The translations under genes and the position numbers were made by a program. From contig JABDHF010000013.1 in the NCBI GenBank assembly GCA_013285595.1, positions 1 through 45,181 of the forward strand: a stretch of 45,181 nt of DNA. Reading direction: 5' to 3'. This document shows, piece by piece, positions 1 through 8,186 of the stretch; position 1 is the first letter of the stretch, and the number at the start of each line of letters is the position of its first letter. The stretch is from Bacteroidota bacterium (GTDB lineage: Bacteria > Bacteroidota > Bacteroidia > Chitinophagales > Chitinophagaceae). The notes below the pieces were generated by a model, which made no database searches, was not told where the DNA came from, and saw only the letters and a list, made by a program, of their open reading frames with translations.

Positions 1-2
1 TC

Positions 3-1565
3 AGTACCTGGGCAGGTGACGGCATAAACGGTTTCGGGGGCGATGGAGGCCCGGCTACCAGCGCTGAGCTAGACTTTCCGACGGGCATAGCGATGGACAA
101 TTCGGGCAGTATTTATATTGCCGACCTGGGCAATTCAGTTGTTCGCAAAGTGGGCACCATACTGGGCCCTGCCGGCTTATGTGTTGGCCAAACCGCTACT
201 TTAACCGATATTAATACCGGCGGCACATGGAGCAGCAGCAACACTGCTGTGGCTACTATTGTTTCGTCTACCGGGCTGTTGACTGCTGTAGCTGCCGGGA
301 TCACCACGATTAGCTATACCCTTTCAGGCCATACCGCAACAACCTCATTTACTATTGCTCCTCCTCCGGGGCCGGTAAGCGGCACTTTAACGATATGCAA
401 TGGGTCTGTCACTACTTTAACTGATCCTGTTGCCGGTGGCACATGGACCACCGGTACACCCGGTGTAGCCTTCGTTTTAAGCCCGTCTTTCGGATCGGTT
501 GAGGGCGAGTCGGCCGGTGCTGCTACAATAACGTACTCAACAGCAGCAAATTGTTATGTAACGGCAACACTAAACGTTTTGGCGGCGCCAACGCCGGTAT
601 TCGGGCCGTTTGAGGTGTGTGCGGGATTGACCGCAATGTTCGAAGACGGTACTTTCGGGGGTACGTGGAGCAGCCACAATACTGCGGTGGTAACTATTAA
701 TGCCACAACCGGTGTGGCCACCGGAGTATCAGCTGGTTTTGCGGAAATAGTATACACCTTAAGCTCGGGCTGTACAGATTCTGATTTTGTTGAAGTAAGC
801 CCGGTGCCTGATGCGGGCACCATTGCCGGGGGGACATCTACATGCGTAGGCTCTTCAGTTCATTTAACCGATGGGGCCGGGTCGGCAGGGGGGTATTGGA
901 GCAGCGGCAGCGGAGGCTCTGTTGCCCAGGTAAACTTCTCTGGCACAGTGACCGGTATGTCAGCAGGTACAGATGTTATTTCCTATACCGTTTCGAATAG
1001 CTGCAGCGAAGTAACCGCCACCTATACGTTTACCGTTGATGGCTTCCCCAGCGCCGGAACAATAACAGGTGCAGACACAGTGTGCCTTTTTGGTTCAATG
1101 ACGCTGAGCGATGCTACCGGCGGCGGCACCTGGAGCAGCGGCAGTGGCACTATTGCCACCGTTACCAGCTCCGGCACCGTTTATGGCGCACTTGATGGCT
1201 CGGTCAATGTTATTTACACAGTTACCAATAGCTGCGGCAGCACAAGCACCGAATTTCCCGTATTGGTAGTTTCGAACGGGGCGTGCGGTGCATTAAGCGC
1301 AGGCAATGTGGCCAAGCCGGCAGCAGGACAAATGCTGGTGTTCCCTAACCCCAGCGATGGCACCTTCTCTATAAATGTATTGTCTGCTGTGAATGAGTCT
1401 GCAGATGTTGTTATCACCAATGCAGTAGGCGCAAGGGTAATGGAGTTTGCAGTGCCTGTTAATAAAGTGGTTCCGGTAACGATACGTGGACTGGGTATCG
1501 GTATGTACATTTTATCAGCAACTACAACTTCGGGCAAATACACAGCTAAAATAACGGTGGAGTAA
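3..1565 (+). CDS. NHL-repeat / Ig-like (Big2) protein with T9SS sorting domain, 5' truncated
   Basis: The reading frame is already open at the first bases, so the N-terminus and signal peptide lie outside the window; 520 residues are visible. The first ~45 residues hold an NHL beta-propeller unit (GFGGDGGPATSAEL, then GIAMDNSGSIYIAD and NSVVRKV). Five Ig-like Big2 repeats of ~75 residues follow, each with C..(T)..L.....GGTWSS....A.V...GTV.G...G...I.YT. The last ~75 residues are a T9SS type A sorting domain (VFPNPSDGTFS ... GMYIL). This predicts export and anchoring or release at the cell surface. Function is unknown; NHL propellers usually bind proteins or glycans. It ends 22 bp from the convergent MFS gene. 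A related NHL gene begins at 44735. Confidence 0.85.
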   Translation, partial: STWAGDGINGFGGDGGPATSAELDFPTGIAMDNSGSIYIADLGNSVVRKVGTILGPAGLCVGQTATLTDINTGGTWSSSNTAVATIVSSTGLLTAVAAGITTISYTLSGHTATTSFTIAPPPGPVSGTLTICNGSVTTLTDPVAGGTWTTGTPGVAFVLSPSFGSVEGESAGAATITYSTAANCYVTATLNVLAAPTPVFGPFEVCAGLTAMFEDGTFGGTWSSHNTAVVTINATTGVATGVSAGFAEIVYTLSSGCTDSDFVEVSPVPDAGTIAGGTSTCVGSSVHLTDGAGSAGGYWSSGSGGSVAQVNFSGTVTGMSAGTDVISYTVSNSCSEVTATYTFTVDGFPSAGTITGADTVCLFGSMTLSDATGGGTWSSGSGTIATVTSSGTVYGALDGSVNVIYTVTNSCGSTSTEFPVLVVSNGACGALSAGNVAKPAAGQMLVFPNPSDGTFSINVLSAVNESADVVITNAVGARVMEFAVPVNKVVPVTIRGLGIGMYILSATTTSGKYTAKITVE

Positions 1566-1587
1566 GAGACTGAATTTCGGGGAGAGG

Positions 1588-2871
1588 TTACGCCAGGTTC
1601 TCCGCTATAACTTCTTCGGCCTCATTGGCAACAACGGGCTTGCCGGCTATGGGCGGGGTTTTGGCAAGTGTGCGCGCACAGGCAATGGCTATTACAATAG
1701 CTATGATGCCCTGGCTAAGTACTGTGGCGGGAGCGCCGATGCGCTCAGAAATTGCCCCTACCATAACACTGCCAATTGGCATGATGCCTACTAAGGCCAT
1801 CAGCATGATGCCTATGACTCTGCCCCTGATGTAGGGCGCCGACTCTGACTGTACCACAATATTGCATACAGTAAACTGTGCCATAGTGCCAAACCCGGCT
1901 AACACGCAAAAAGCCATAGCCAGCGGGAAGCTCCTGGATTGTGAAAACCCGATGAGCCCAAATGCCATGATGAACGTGGCTATAAGTAAGAGCACCCTGA
2001 GGTTAGCGCCAGGCTTTCGCGTGCCGATGAAGATAGTGCCTAGCACTGCTCCGGCGCCTACAAAGCTGGTGATATAGCCAAACGTGGACGCGTTGCCCTT
2101 AAATATATCGCGGGCAAATACAGGTAACACGGTATTGTAGGGCAGTACAAGCAGGCTTACGATGGCCAGCATTATTATCAGCAACCCTATGCGTGGCGTA
2201 TCCCTGAGGTAAGTAATGCCTTCGGTAAGCTGGGCGCCTACTTTTTTGCCAGATGCTTTCTGTACATGTGCGGGCAGCTTCGTCATCAGCAGCACGGAAA
2301 CGATAACGGCGCCAAAGCTCGCAGCATTCAGCAAGAAGCAAACCGAAGCGCCAAACGCATTGAGCACTATACCTGCCAGCGCGGGGCCCAATAGCTGTGC
2401 CAGGCTGGCCATAGCAGTGGTGAGGGAAAGTGCATTGGGCAGATCCGCCTCATCGGTGATCACCTGGTGTATGAGCGACTGCCGGGCGGGAATGTCGAAC
2501 GCGTTAATGATACCCAATATGACACTCAGCACCAGTATCGCCCATACTACCATATGGTTGCTTACCACCAGGGCGGCCAGCAGCGTAGCCTGTATCATAG
2601 ATAATACTTGGGTGATCTTTATAACGCGGAATTTATCGTAGCGGTCTGCGGCTACGCCACCAGCCATAGACAGCAGGAATGACGGGAACTGCTCCGCAAA
2701 AATGGTGGCGCCTATCCAGAATGCGGAATGAGTAATGGTATAAATAACCCAGATAACCGCGGTGCGCTGCATCCATGTGCCGAACTGTGATACTGACCGG
2801 CCCGTAAAATAAAGGGCGTAGTTGGTACTCCGGAATGCTTTGAATAAAGGTATGTTGCTGATCTTTTTCAT
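1588..2871 (-). CDS. MFS exporter of the EntS-like (MFS_3) type
   Basis: A 427-residue, strongly hydrophobic protein with the spaced helices of a major facilitator transporter. The N-terminus (FRSTNYALYFTGRSVSQFGTW) and the loop GGVAADRYDKFRVI, which carries the MFS cytoplasmic loop 2-3 signature, match the MFS_3/EntS group of proton-driven exporters of siderophores, drugs or metabolites. It sits in the inner membrane. It follows the TetR gene on the same strand with a 54-bp gap that contains a second, degenerate copy of the TetR operator, so it is very likely the regulator's target. The substrate cannot be told from sequence. The ATG at 2871 begins MKKISNIPLFKAF, the usual start for this family. 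Confidence 0.88.
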   Translation of the reverse strand: MKKISNIPLFKAFRSTNYALYFTGRSVSQFGTWMQRTAVIWVIYTITHSAFWIGATIFAEQFPSFLLSMAGGVAADRYDKFRVIKITQVLSMIQATLLAALVVSNHMVVWAILVLSVILGIINAFDIPARQSLIHQVITDEADLPNALSLTTAMASLAQLLGPALAGIVLNAFGASVCFLLNAASFGAVIVSVLLMTKLPAHVQKASGKKVGAQLTEGITYLRDTPRIGLLIIMLAIVSLLVLPYNTVLPVFARDIFKGNASTFGYITSFVGAGAVLGTIFIGTRKPGANLRVLLLIATFIMAFGLIGFSQSRSFPLAMAFCVLAGFGTMAQFTVCNIVVQSESAPYIRGRVIGIMLMALVGIMPIGSVMVGAISERIGAPATVLSQGIIAIVIAIACARTLAKTPPIAGKPVVANEAEEVIAENLA

Positions 2872-2882
2872 TAAAACGGGTA

Positions 2883-2910
2883 TTTGACAAAAAAATAAGA
2901 AATGTCGAAA
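2883..2910. promoter_or_regulatory. Degenerate second operator half-sites upstream of the MFS gene
   Basis: TTTGACA (2883-2889) and TGTCGAAA (2903-2910) form an imperfect inverted pair. The right half matches the core of the perfect palindrome upstream of tetR (TTTTGTCGAAA); the left half lacks one C. It lies 12 bp upstream of the MFS start, inside the tetR-MFS gap, so it could be a weaker secondary site for the same regulator. This is inference from similarity. Confidence 0.45.
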
Positions 2911-2925
2911 ACTTGGTAAAAAAAT

Positions 2926-3546
2926 TTAACCTCTCAGCCATTTGACCACTACATCGGCCAGCATGCGTATGGCCACTTTCACGTCGTGCGGGTCATTGTG
3001 TTCGGTAATCTCGTTCCTGATACCGCGCAGGCCGCTGGATATAATGAACGCCAGCATGTCCTGCTCGGCAGGGCTGACAGCCCTTGCCTGGCCATCGGCA
3101 ACGGATGCTGAAAGCACCTCACGTATTATATTGCTTTCATGGTAAATGAGCCGTTTATGAAGTGTGCTTACTGCCGCCATATGGCCCGGCCTGTCGTCGG
3201 CATTTATAGAAGACCACATGGCTTTGAGCACCTGCTTCCACTCTTCAGAGGTTTTTAGCTTGGTAACACAGAAGGTGTGGATCTTCTGATCCAGCGTTAC
3301 TGCTTCTGAAACAGCTTTGCGGATATCCCTGGCCACATCGTTGGCTATCTGGCCCATAACTGCCTGGAATACCTCATCTCGGTTTTTGTAATAGTAATAG
3401 AGAGAACTTCTGCTGCGGCCGGTAGCATTGCCTATATCGTCCATAGTGACCTTGCCGGGGCCGAACTTTTTATAAAGGCGCAGGGCTACGCGCAGTATCT
3501 CTTCCTGCACAAGGGCATCATTGTCGGTAGTAGCTGTCTTTGCCAT
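2926..3546 (-). CDS. TetR/AcrR family transcriptional regulator
   Basis: A 206-residue regulator. Residues ~10-60 form the TetR helix-turn-helix (EEILRVALRLYKKFGPGKVTM, then DDIGNATGRSRSSLYYYYKN), followed by a variable all-helical ligand domain. The frame is open further upstream to 3651, but I place the start at the ATG at 3546: it gives the usual family length, and a TAnnTTTG promoter box and a palindromic operator lie just in front of it. It is the first gene of a two-gene unit with the downstream MFS exporter, the classic arrangement of a ligand-relieved repressor and its efflux pump. The inducer is unknown. Confidence 0.88.
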   Translation of the reverse strand: MAKTATTDNDALVQEEILRVALRLYKKFGPGKVTMDDIGNATGRSRSSLYYYYKNRDEVFQAVMGQIANDVARDIRKAVSEAVTLDQKIHTFCVTKLKTSEEWKQVLKAMWSSINADDRPGHMAAVSTLHKRLIYHESNIIREVLSASVADGQARAVSPAEQDMLAFIISSGLRGIRNEITEHNDPHDVKVAIRMLADVVVKWLRG

Positions 3547-3555
3547 ATTGCGCTG

Positions 3556-3563
3556 CAAAGGTA
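3556..3563 (-). promoter_or_regulatory. Bacteroidota -7 promoter box for tetR
   Basis: On the minus strand the sequence is TACCTTTG, an exact TAnnTTTG match, ending 10 bases before the ATG at 3546. This implies a leader of only a few bases. The operator at 3572-3600 covers the upstream part of the promoter, so bound repressor would block RNA polymerase. A TTTG lies upstream inside the operator at shorter than usual spacing. Confidence 0.6.
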
Positions 3564-3571
3564 CAGCGGTG

Positions 3572-3600
3572 TTTCGACAAAATAAATATTTTTGTCGAAA
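3572..3600. promoter_or_regulatory. Perfect palindromic operator, likely bound by the adjacent TetR
   Basis: Two perfect 11-bp arms, TTTCGACAAAA (3572-3582) and TTTTGTCGAAA (3590-3600), flank a 7-bp AT-only centre. The palindrome is 25 bp upstream of the tetR ATG and immediately upstream of the -7 box. Its size and symmetry fit a TetR-family dimer or pair of dimers. It predicts autorepression and co-control of the MFS gene. The binding itself is inferred. Confidence 0.75.
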
Positions 3601-3604
3601 TTTA

Positions 3605-4345
3605 TTTTCGTTTATTCCTTTGTTATGAAAATGCGGGTTATTGCGGGTCAATAATTGTGCGTGTTGGTTAGCCGGTCCGTAGCATCTCCTTGGCTGATCC
3701 TAGCGTTTTCTATAAAGCGGCAGGCCCAATGGACCAGATCGTCCTTTTTAATGGTTAATGCTTGTGGGGGCTGGTACGTATTTTGAGCGTAGTGCGCGTT
3801 GCTTTTTTTGTGCTTTTGATTTTTGGGTAAAAAAATAAGATGTTTGCCTGGAGCTGGTTTTAGTGTGTTTTTGGGGGAGCGTACCCTGTGTTTTTCACCT
3901 TGTTTCTTTGCTATGAAAACGAGGGTGCATGTTGATAATTGCGTGTGTTGTTTAGCCCGCTTCGGGGCATGTACGTGGTTGTCGTGCTGTTTTCTACAAA
4001 GCGGTGCTATTTTTTTATGCTTTTGATTTTTGGGTAAAAAAATAAGATGCTTGCCTGGAGCTGGGTTTAGTGTGTTTTTGGGGGAGCGTACCCTGTGTTT
4101 TTCACCTTGTTTCTTTGCTATGAAAACGAGGGTGCATGTTGATGATTGCGTGTGTTGTTTAGCCCGCTTCGGGGCATGTACGTGGTTGTCATGCTCTTTT
4201 CTACAAAGCGGTGCTGTGTTTTTTATGATTCTGATTTTTGGTAAAAAAATAAGATGCTTGCCTGGAGCTGGTTTTAGTGTGTTTTTGGGGGAGCGTACCC
4301 TGTGTTTTTCACCTTGTTTCTTTGCTATGAAAACGAGGGTGTATT
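3605..4345. repeat. 207-bp tandem repeat array, about 2.5 near-identical copies plus one degenerate copy
   Basis: A unit of exactly 207 bp repeats. Using the landmark GGGTAAAAAAATAAGATG, the T after the G-run falls at 3828, 4035 and 4242. The first two units are almost identical; the third is cut off near 4345. A diverged copy is recognisable at about 3605-3735 (CTTTGTTATGAAAATGCGGG matching CTTTGCTATGAAAACGAGGG, then TTCTATAAAGCGG matching TTCTACAAAGCGG). Because 207 is divisible by three, long frames stay open on both strands (a 245-residue Lys/His/Pro-rich one on minus, Cys/Phe-rich ones on plus). None has a recognisable domain, so I treat the array as non-coding. It abuts the tetR promoter region. 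Confidence 0.8.
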
Positions 4346-4558
4346 TGATCACTGTTTTCCCGGATGAAATGTTTAGATGCTCCACTGTAGAATTATGTAC
4401 AGGAAAATTAGTGCGTTTGAATGCGAGTTAGAACTTATGTGGGGGTTAGTTCTTTGACCTGGCCTGGTGAAGAGAATACCGGTTGCAAACGGGTGAACGA
4501 TAGGGAGACCTTGTTGTAACTACGAAGTCTTTGTTCTATTTTTATTCTTAAATATTTA
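4346..4558. other. Intergenic stretch with no recognised gene
   Basis: Between the end of the repeat array and the 4559 gene there are about 210 bases. No ORF with protein-like composition, hairpin terminator or exact TAnnTTTG box was found. AGTCTTTG near 4530 is the closest promoter-like string. The last 25 bases before the gene are AT-rich. Confidence 0.5.
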
Positions 4559-5050
4559 ATGCCTATGAGACGTGTTTTCATATTCTTGCTTGTTGTAGTT
4601 TGCAGTTATGTCTCTTTTGCACAAGACGCAGATTCGCGGCTTTGGGAAATAGCAAAAAGAGAGTACCCCGACGACGCAAGTATGCAGCGGTATGTATATA
4701 ATAATCAGAAAAGCGCCTATAGCTATATGGGGACTGTGAATGATGTGGAGCTGAGGCAATTTGCCGAAAGAGAATACCCGGATGACTATTCTATGCAGAA
4801 ATACGTTTATAATAATCAACTATCTGCCAAGAAATATATGAGTTCGGTGGATGATATGGAGCTGAAAGGTTTTGCCAAAAGAGAGTACCCGGATGACTAC
4901 TCGATGCAGAAATATGTGTACAATAACCAGGCATCGGCCAAGGAGTATATGAAGCATGCTACGAATACAAATGCAAAGAGCCATGCTTTACGGGAATACC
5001 CTAATGACTATTCGATGCAAAAGTACATTTATGACCGGGCGGCTTATTAA
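4559..5050 (+). CDS. Secreted protein with four 37-residue EYPDDYSMQ repeats
   Basis: A 163-residue protein. Residues 1-21 form a signal peptide (MPMRRVF, hydrophobic core, SFAQ). The mature part is almost entirely four tandem repeats of exactly 37 residues, with cores starting at residues 34, 71, 108 and 145. The core is REYPDDYSMQKYVYNNQ; copies two and three are identical, and copies one and four differ at a few sites. The x-P-D/N-D-x-x-MQ-x-Y core with aromatic and Gln positions resembles a short motif I remember from small bacterial proteins of unknown function (W/Y-P-x-D-Y-x-MQ ... QQ), but I cannot name a family. It is probably periplasmic or surface exposed, with no partner evident. 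The ATG at 4559 is chosen because it directly precedes the signal peptide. Confidence 0.8.
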   Translation: MPMRRVFIFLLVVVCSYVSFAQDADSRLWEIAKREYPDDASMQRYVYNNQKSAYSYMGTVNDVELRQFAEREYPDDYSMQKYVYNNQLSAKKYMSSVDDMELKGFAKREYPDDYSMQKYVYNNQASAKEYMKHATNTNAKSHALREYPNDYSMQKYIYDRAAY

Positions 5051-5127
5051 GATGAATCGGCTATGGCTGCTATGCTGCCACATAAAAATACAAATGATGC
5101 TATTGCCACGGCTATTGAACGGTGGGT

Positions 5128-5135
5128 TATCTTTA
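5128..5135 (+). promoter_or_regulatory. -7-like promoter box for the pirin gene
   Basis: TATCTTTA, one mismatch from TAnnTTTG, ends 16 bases before the ATG at 5152. It gives a short leader like those of other genes in this window. Confidence 0.35.
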
Positions 5136-5151
5136 GCTAAACTATACTAGA

Positions 5152-6120
5152 ATGAAACGTGGCACATTTATAAAAGGGTCTGCGATAATAGGGGCATCAA
5201 TTGCCTTTCCTAATATACTAAGGGCTGCCTCAGGGTTGATAGGCAGCGGGAAAGAACGCAAGGTATACCAGGTGATCAGCGCCAATAGAAATATGGTAGG
5301 CACGCTGCCGGTGCTACGCGCCTTTGCCGGCGACCATAATGACTATGTGTCGCCTTACGTGTTCTTTGATGAGTTTGGGCCGGTGCAGGTGGACCCCAGG
5401 CAAAAGCCGCTCCGCGTGGACGCCCATCCGCACGCGGGTATTATTCCCACTACTTACTTTTTATCGGGCAACGGGCACCACAGGGACAGCCTTAATTATG
5501 ACCTACAGATAGGTAAGGGCGATTTTATGATGTTCACCTCGGGCAGGGGCGCTATACATATGGAAGAGACAGGGCAGAAGCTGTATGACAATGGCGGGCT
5601 GTATCATGGTTTCCAGATATGGCTGAACATGCCGGCGAAGTACAAATCTGTTGACCCTGCTACTGCGGTGTTCAGGCCGGACAAAATTGGAAAGATCAGT
5701 GAGGATGACTTTTCTGCCAGCGTGGTTTTGGGTGAGTTGTTTGGCGTGAAGTCGAAAGTTCCTACAATGTTCCCGGTATTTTATTTTCATATTACTATGA
5801 GCGCGGGTAAAAAGCTGAGCATACCTACTGACCCGCAGCACAACGCATTTATCTACGTGATAAAAGGCAAGATAGAGACCGAAGGCCGCAAGGAGATAGA
5901 CCAGAACCAGGTGGCGCTGTATGAGCGTGGCGAAAGCGTGGTGAACCTCTACAGCCAGGGAGACACAGAAATACTGATGCTGGGCGGCAAGCCGCACAAC
6001 GAGCCAGTGTATGCCTACGGCCCCTTCGTAATGAACACCGAGGACGAGATAAAGAGGTGTATAAGTGATTACCAGTCGGGGAAAATGGGTAACCCTGAGG
6101 CGGTGGATGCAGGCAAGTAA
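5152..6120 (+). CDS. Pirin family cupin protein with N-terminal export-like signal
   Basis: A 322-residue bicupin of the pirin family. The four metal ligands are conserved: H92 and H94 in DAHPHAGI, H136 and E138 in GRGAIHMEE. These bind Fe or another metal in human pirin and bacterial YhhW, where quercetin 2,3-dioxygenase activity has been reported. Unlike most pirins it begins with a signal-like segment (MKRGTFIKGSAIIGASIAFP), similar to Tat-type leaders except that the twin arginine is KR. Export is therefore possible but unproven. The gene stands alone between the repeat protein and the restriction-modification cassette. The biological substrate is unknown. Confidence 0.85.
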   Translation: MKRGTFIKGSAIIGASIAFPNILRAASGLIGSGKERKVYQVISANRNMVGTLPVLRAFAGDHNDYVSPYVFFDEFGPVQVDPRQKPLRVDAHPHAGIIPTTYFLSGNGHHRDSLNYDLQIGKGDFMMFTSGRGAIHMEETGQKLYDNGGLYHGFQIWLNMPAKYKSVDPATAVFRPDKIGKISEDDFSASVVLGELFGVKSKVPTMFPVFYFHITMSAGKKLSIPTDPQHNAFIYVIKGKIETEGRKEIDQNQVALYERGESVVNLYSQGDTEILMLGGKPHNEPVYAYGPFVMNTEDEIKRCISDYQSGKMGNPEAVDAGK

Positions 6121-6287
6121 AAAGCCGCACCCCAGCCCTCTCCTAAGAGGTAAACACCTGGGTCAATTCCAGGCCAATTTGAAGAAACTCTCCTGCTGAA
6201 AACTCATTCCTTTTAACATAACTTCGTGGATTCCGGGAAAAAATATCCAAAATATATTTTCAACATTATTTGAAGGCTAAGGGACAG

Positions 6288-8186
6288 ATGAGATTTATTG
6301 GCAATAAGGAATTGATAACTTCAGAAATATTACAACTAATAGAACAAAAAGGGTTGCATAATAAACAACTAACCCTTTTTGATGCGTTTTGCGGAACGGG
6401 CGCCGTTGCCGATTCTTTAAAGAACTCATTTAAGCTTATAGCTAATGATATGCTGCAATGGTGTGTTATTTACACAAGAGGCAGAGTTTGTGCCCAAGAC
6501 TGCACCTTCGAAAAATTAGGCTATAATCCAGTTGATTTTTTTAATTCTAACAAAGAACGGATCAAAGGATTTTTTTACAAAAATTACTCGCCTGGAGCAT
6601 CCAGCCGGATGTATTTTACCCCTGAGAATGCCGGACGAATCGATTACTTCAGAACGACAATTGAAAAATGGAAAGATTCTAATGCCATTACTGAAAATGA
6701 ATATGCATATCTATTGGCTTGTTTAATTGAGTCTGTATCTGTAGTTTCAAATACGGCTGGTGTTTATGGCGCTTTTTTGAAAGCCTGGGATTCAAGAGCA
6801 CTTAAGGATATTGAATTCAAGAGTGTTGATTCAAAAGCTGTACCCTATAAAAATGCGGTTTTCTTCAATTCGAAGATCGAGGATATTGTTTCGGAGGTTA
6901 ATTGTGATATCTTATATCTTGACCCGCCGTATACGCAAAATCAATACGGGACGCAGTACCATTTATTGGAAACGCTTGTTTTATACGATAACCCGGACAT
7001 AAGCCCCATTACCGGTTCACGTAGTACAACTCCGATGAGGTCTGACTGGTCGAAAGACTATAAATCTCATATTTTGTTTGACAAAATACTGGCAAAAACC
7101 ACGGCTAAATATGTAATATTTAGTTACAGCAAAGATGGCTTTATGTCGAAGGGCTTTATTGAAGCCAGTTTAAAAAGGTATGGTAAGCCAGATACATACG
7201 TGTGTAAAACAATATCGTACAGAAAATACACCAACTTTAAATCGAGAGAGAAGCAAGACCATTTTGAATATCTTTTTTTTATAGAAAGAAAGACCGAAGA
7301 TGCGGTTGAATATGAATCTCCTTTAAATTATATAGGAAGCAAAGCCAAAATGATCTCCTCTATAAAGAGATATTCCCCGAAGCACTTTAATTCCTTTGTC
7401 GATGCCTTTGGTGGCGGCTTTAATGTTGGTATAAATATTAACGCAACAGCTGTAGTTTACAATGATATTAATCATTTTGTCAGCAACCTGGTTTCTTCGT
7501 TTAAATCTAATGATACGTACCAGTATATTCTGTACCTCAAACGAATAATTAAGAAATTTGGCCTTGAAAAAGAGAATGCGGATAGCTATGCTAAAGCAAG
7601 AGATCATTATAACTCACTCCCATTTGACAAGAGAGATCCGCGGCTATTGTATGCTGTTATCCTTTATGGCTTCAACCAACAAATCAGGTTTAACGGAAGC
7701 CATGACTTTAATAATCCAGTAGGTATGAGATGGTTCAATGATAAGGTATTGGAAAAGATGATCAGTTTTTCAAGGATAATTAAAGAAAAAAATATAATCA
7801 TAGAGAGTAAAGACTATACTGACCTGCTTTGTGAAATTGATAAAAACACCTTCACCTATTTAGACCCTCCGTACATGCTCACAAATGGATCCTATAACGA
7901 CGGTAAAAGGGGGTTTCATGGGTGGAACGCGGAGACAGAACAAAAGTTTTTCGATTTTGCTGATAAACTTAATGCTGAGGGTAAGCGATTTATGATCTCC
8001 TATGTTTTAGAACACAAAGGGCAATTTAATGAGCAGCTAAATGGGTGGATGATGAAGGGGGGCTATAATGTAATTAACGTGGATCCAATTCCCGGGAACA
8101 AGCGAAAAGAAATTCTAATCACAAATTATGATGCGTATGCCGATACCGCACTTTATAATAAAAAACAGGTTCCAGAAGAGGCTTGA
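6288..8186 (+). CDS. Type II restriction-modification adenine methyltransferase with two fused D12-class domains
   Basis: With the ATG at 6288 (a TTG at 6270 would add six residues) the protein has 632 residues and two complete N6-adenine methyltransferase domains. Domain 1 starts MRFIGNK, has the SAM-binding DAFCGTG at ~32-38 and catalytic DPPY at 212-215. Its middle (YSPGASSRMYFTPENAGRID, SNTAGVYGAFLKAWD) resembles the N-half of M.FokI. Domain 2 begins about residue 347 (NYIGSK), with DAFGGGF at ~372 and DPPY at 526-529. Two domains in one chain usually methylate the two strands of an asymmetric target, as in M.FokI (established); the target here is unknown. The stop overlaps the endonuclease start by 59 bp. 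Base composition is clearly AT-richer than neighbouring genes, suggesting horizontal gain. Confidence 0.88.
   Translation: MRFIGNKELITSEILQLIEQKGLHNKQLTLFDAFCGTGAVADSLKNSFKLIANDMLQWCVIYTRGRVCAQDCTFEKLGYNPVDFFNSNKERIKGFFYKNYSPGASSRMYFTPENAGRIDYFRTTIEKWKDSNAITENEYAYLLACLIESVSVVSNTAGVYGAFLKAWDSRALKDIEFKSVDSKAVPYKNAVFFNSKIEDIVSEVNCDILYLDPPYTQNQYGTQYHLLETLVLYDNPDISPITGSRSTTPMRSDWSKDYKSHILFDKILAKTTAKYVIFSYSKDGFMSKGFIEASLKRYGKPDTYVCKTISYRKYTNFKSREKQDHFEYLFFIERKTEDAVEYESPLNYIGSKAKMISSIKRYSPKHFNSFVDAFGGGFNVGININATAVVYNDINHFVSNLVSSFKSNDTYQYILYLKRIIKKFGLEKENADSYAKARDHYNSLPFDKRDPRLLYAVILYGFNQQIRFNGSHDFNNPVGMRWFNDKVLEKMISFSRIIKEKNIIIESKDYTDLLCEIDKNTFTYLDPPYMLTNGSYNDGKRGFHGWNAETEQKFFDFADKLNAEGKRFMISYVLEHKGQFNEQLNGWMMKGGYNVINVDPIPGNKRKEILITNYDAYADTALYNKKQVPEEA

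Noticed and set aside
3648-4385. 245-residue minus-strand reading frame, and the opposite plus-strand frames, across the tandem repeats
   Set aside because: Both strands stay open only because the unit is 207 bp. Composition is odd (Lys/His/Pro or Cys/Phe rich), no domain or signal is visible, and starts are not supported. Kept as a repeat, not a gene.
6160-6176. CCTGGGTCAATTCCAGG as a tRNA T-arm
   Set aside because: No acceptor, D or anticodon arms can be built around it; it is only a short inverted repeat in intergenic DNA.
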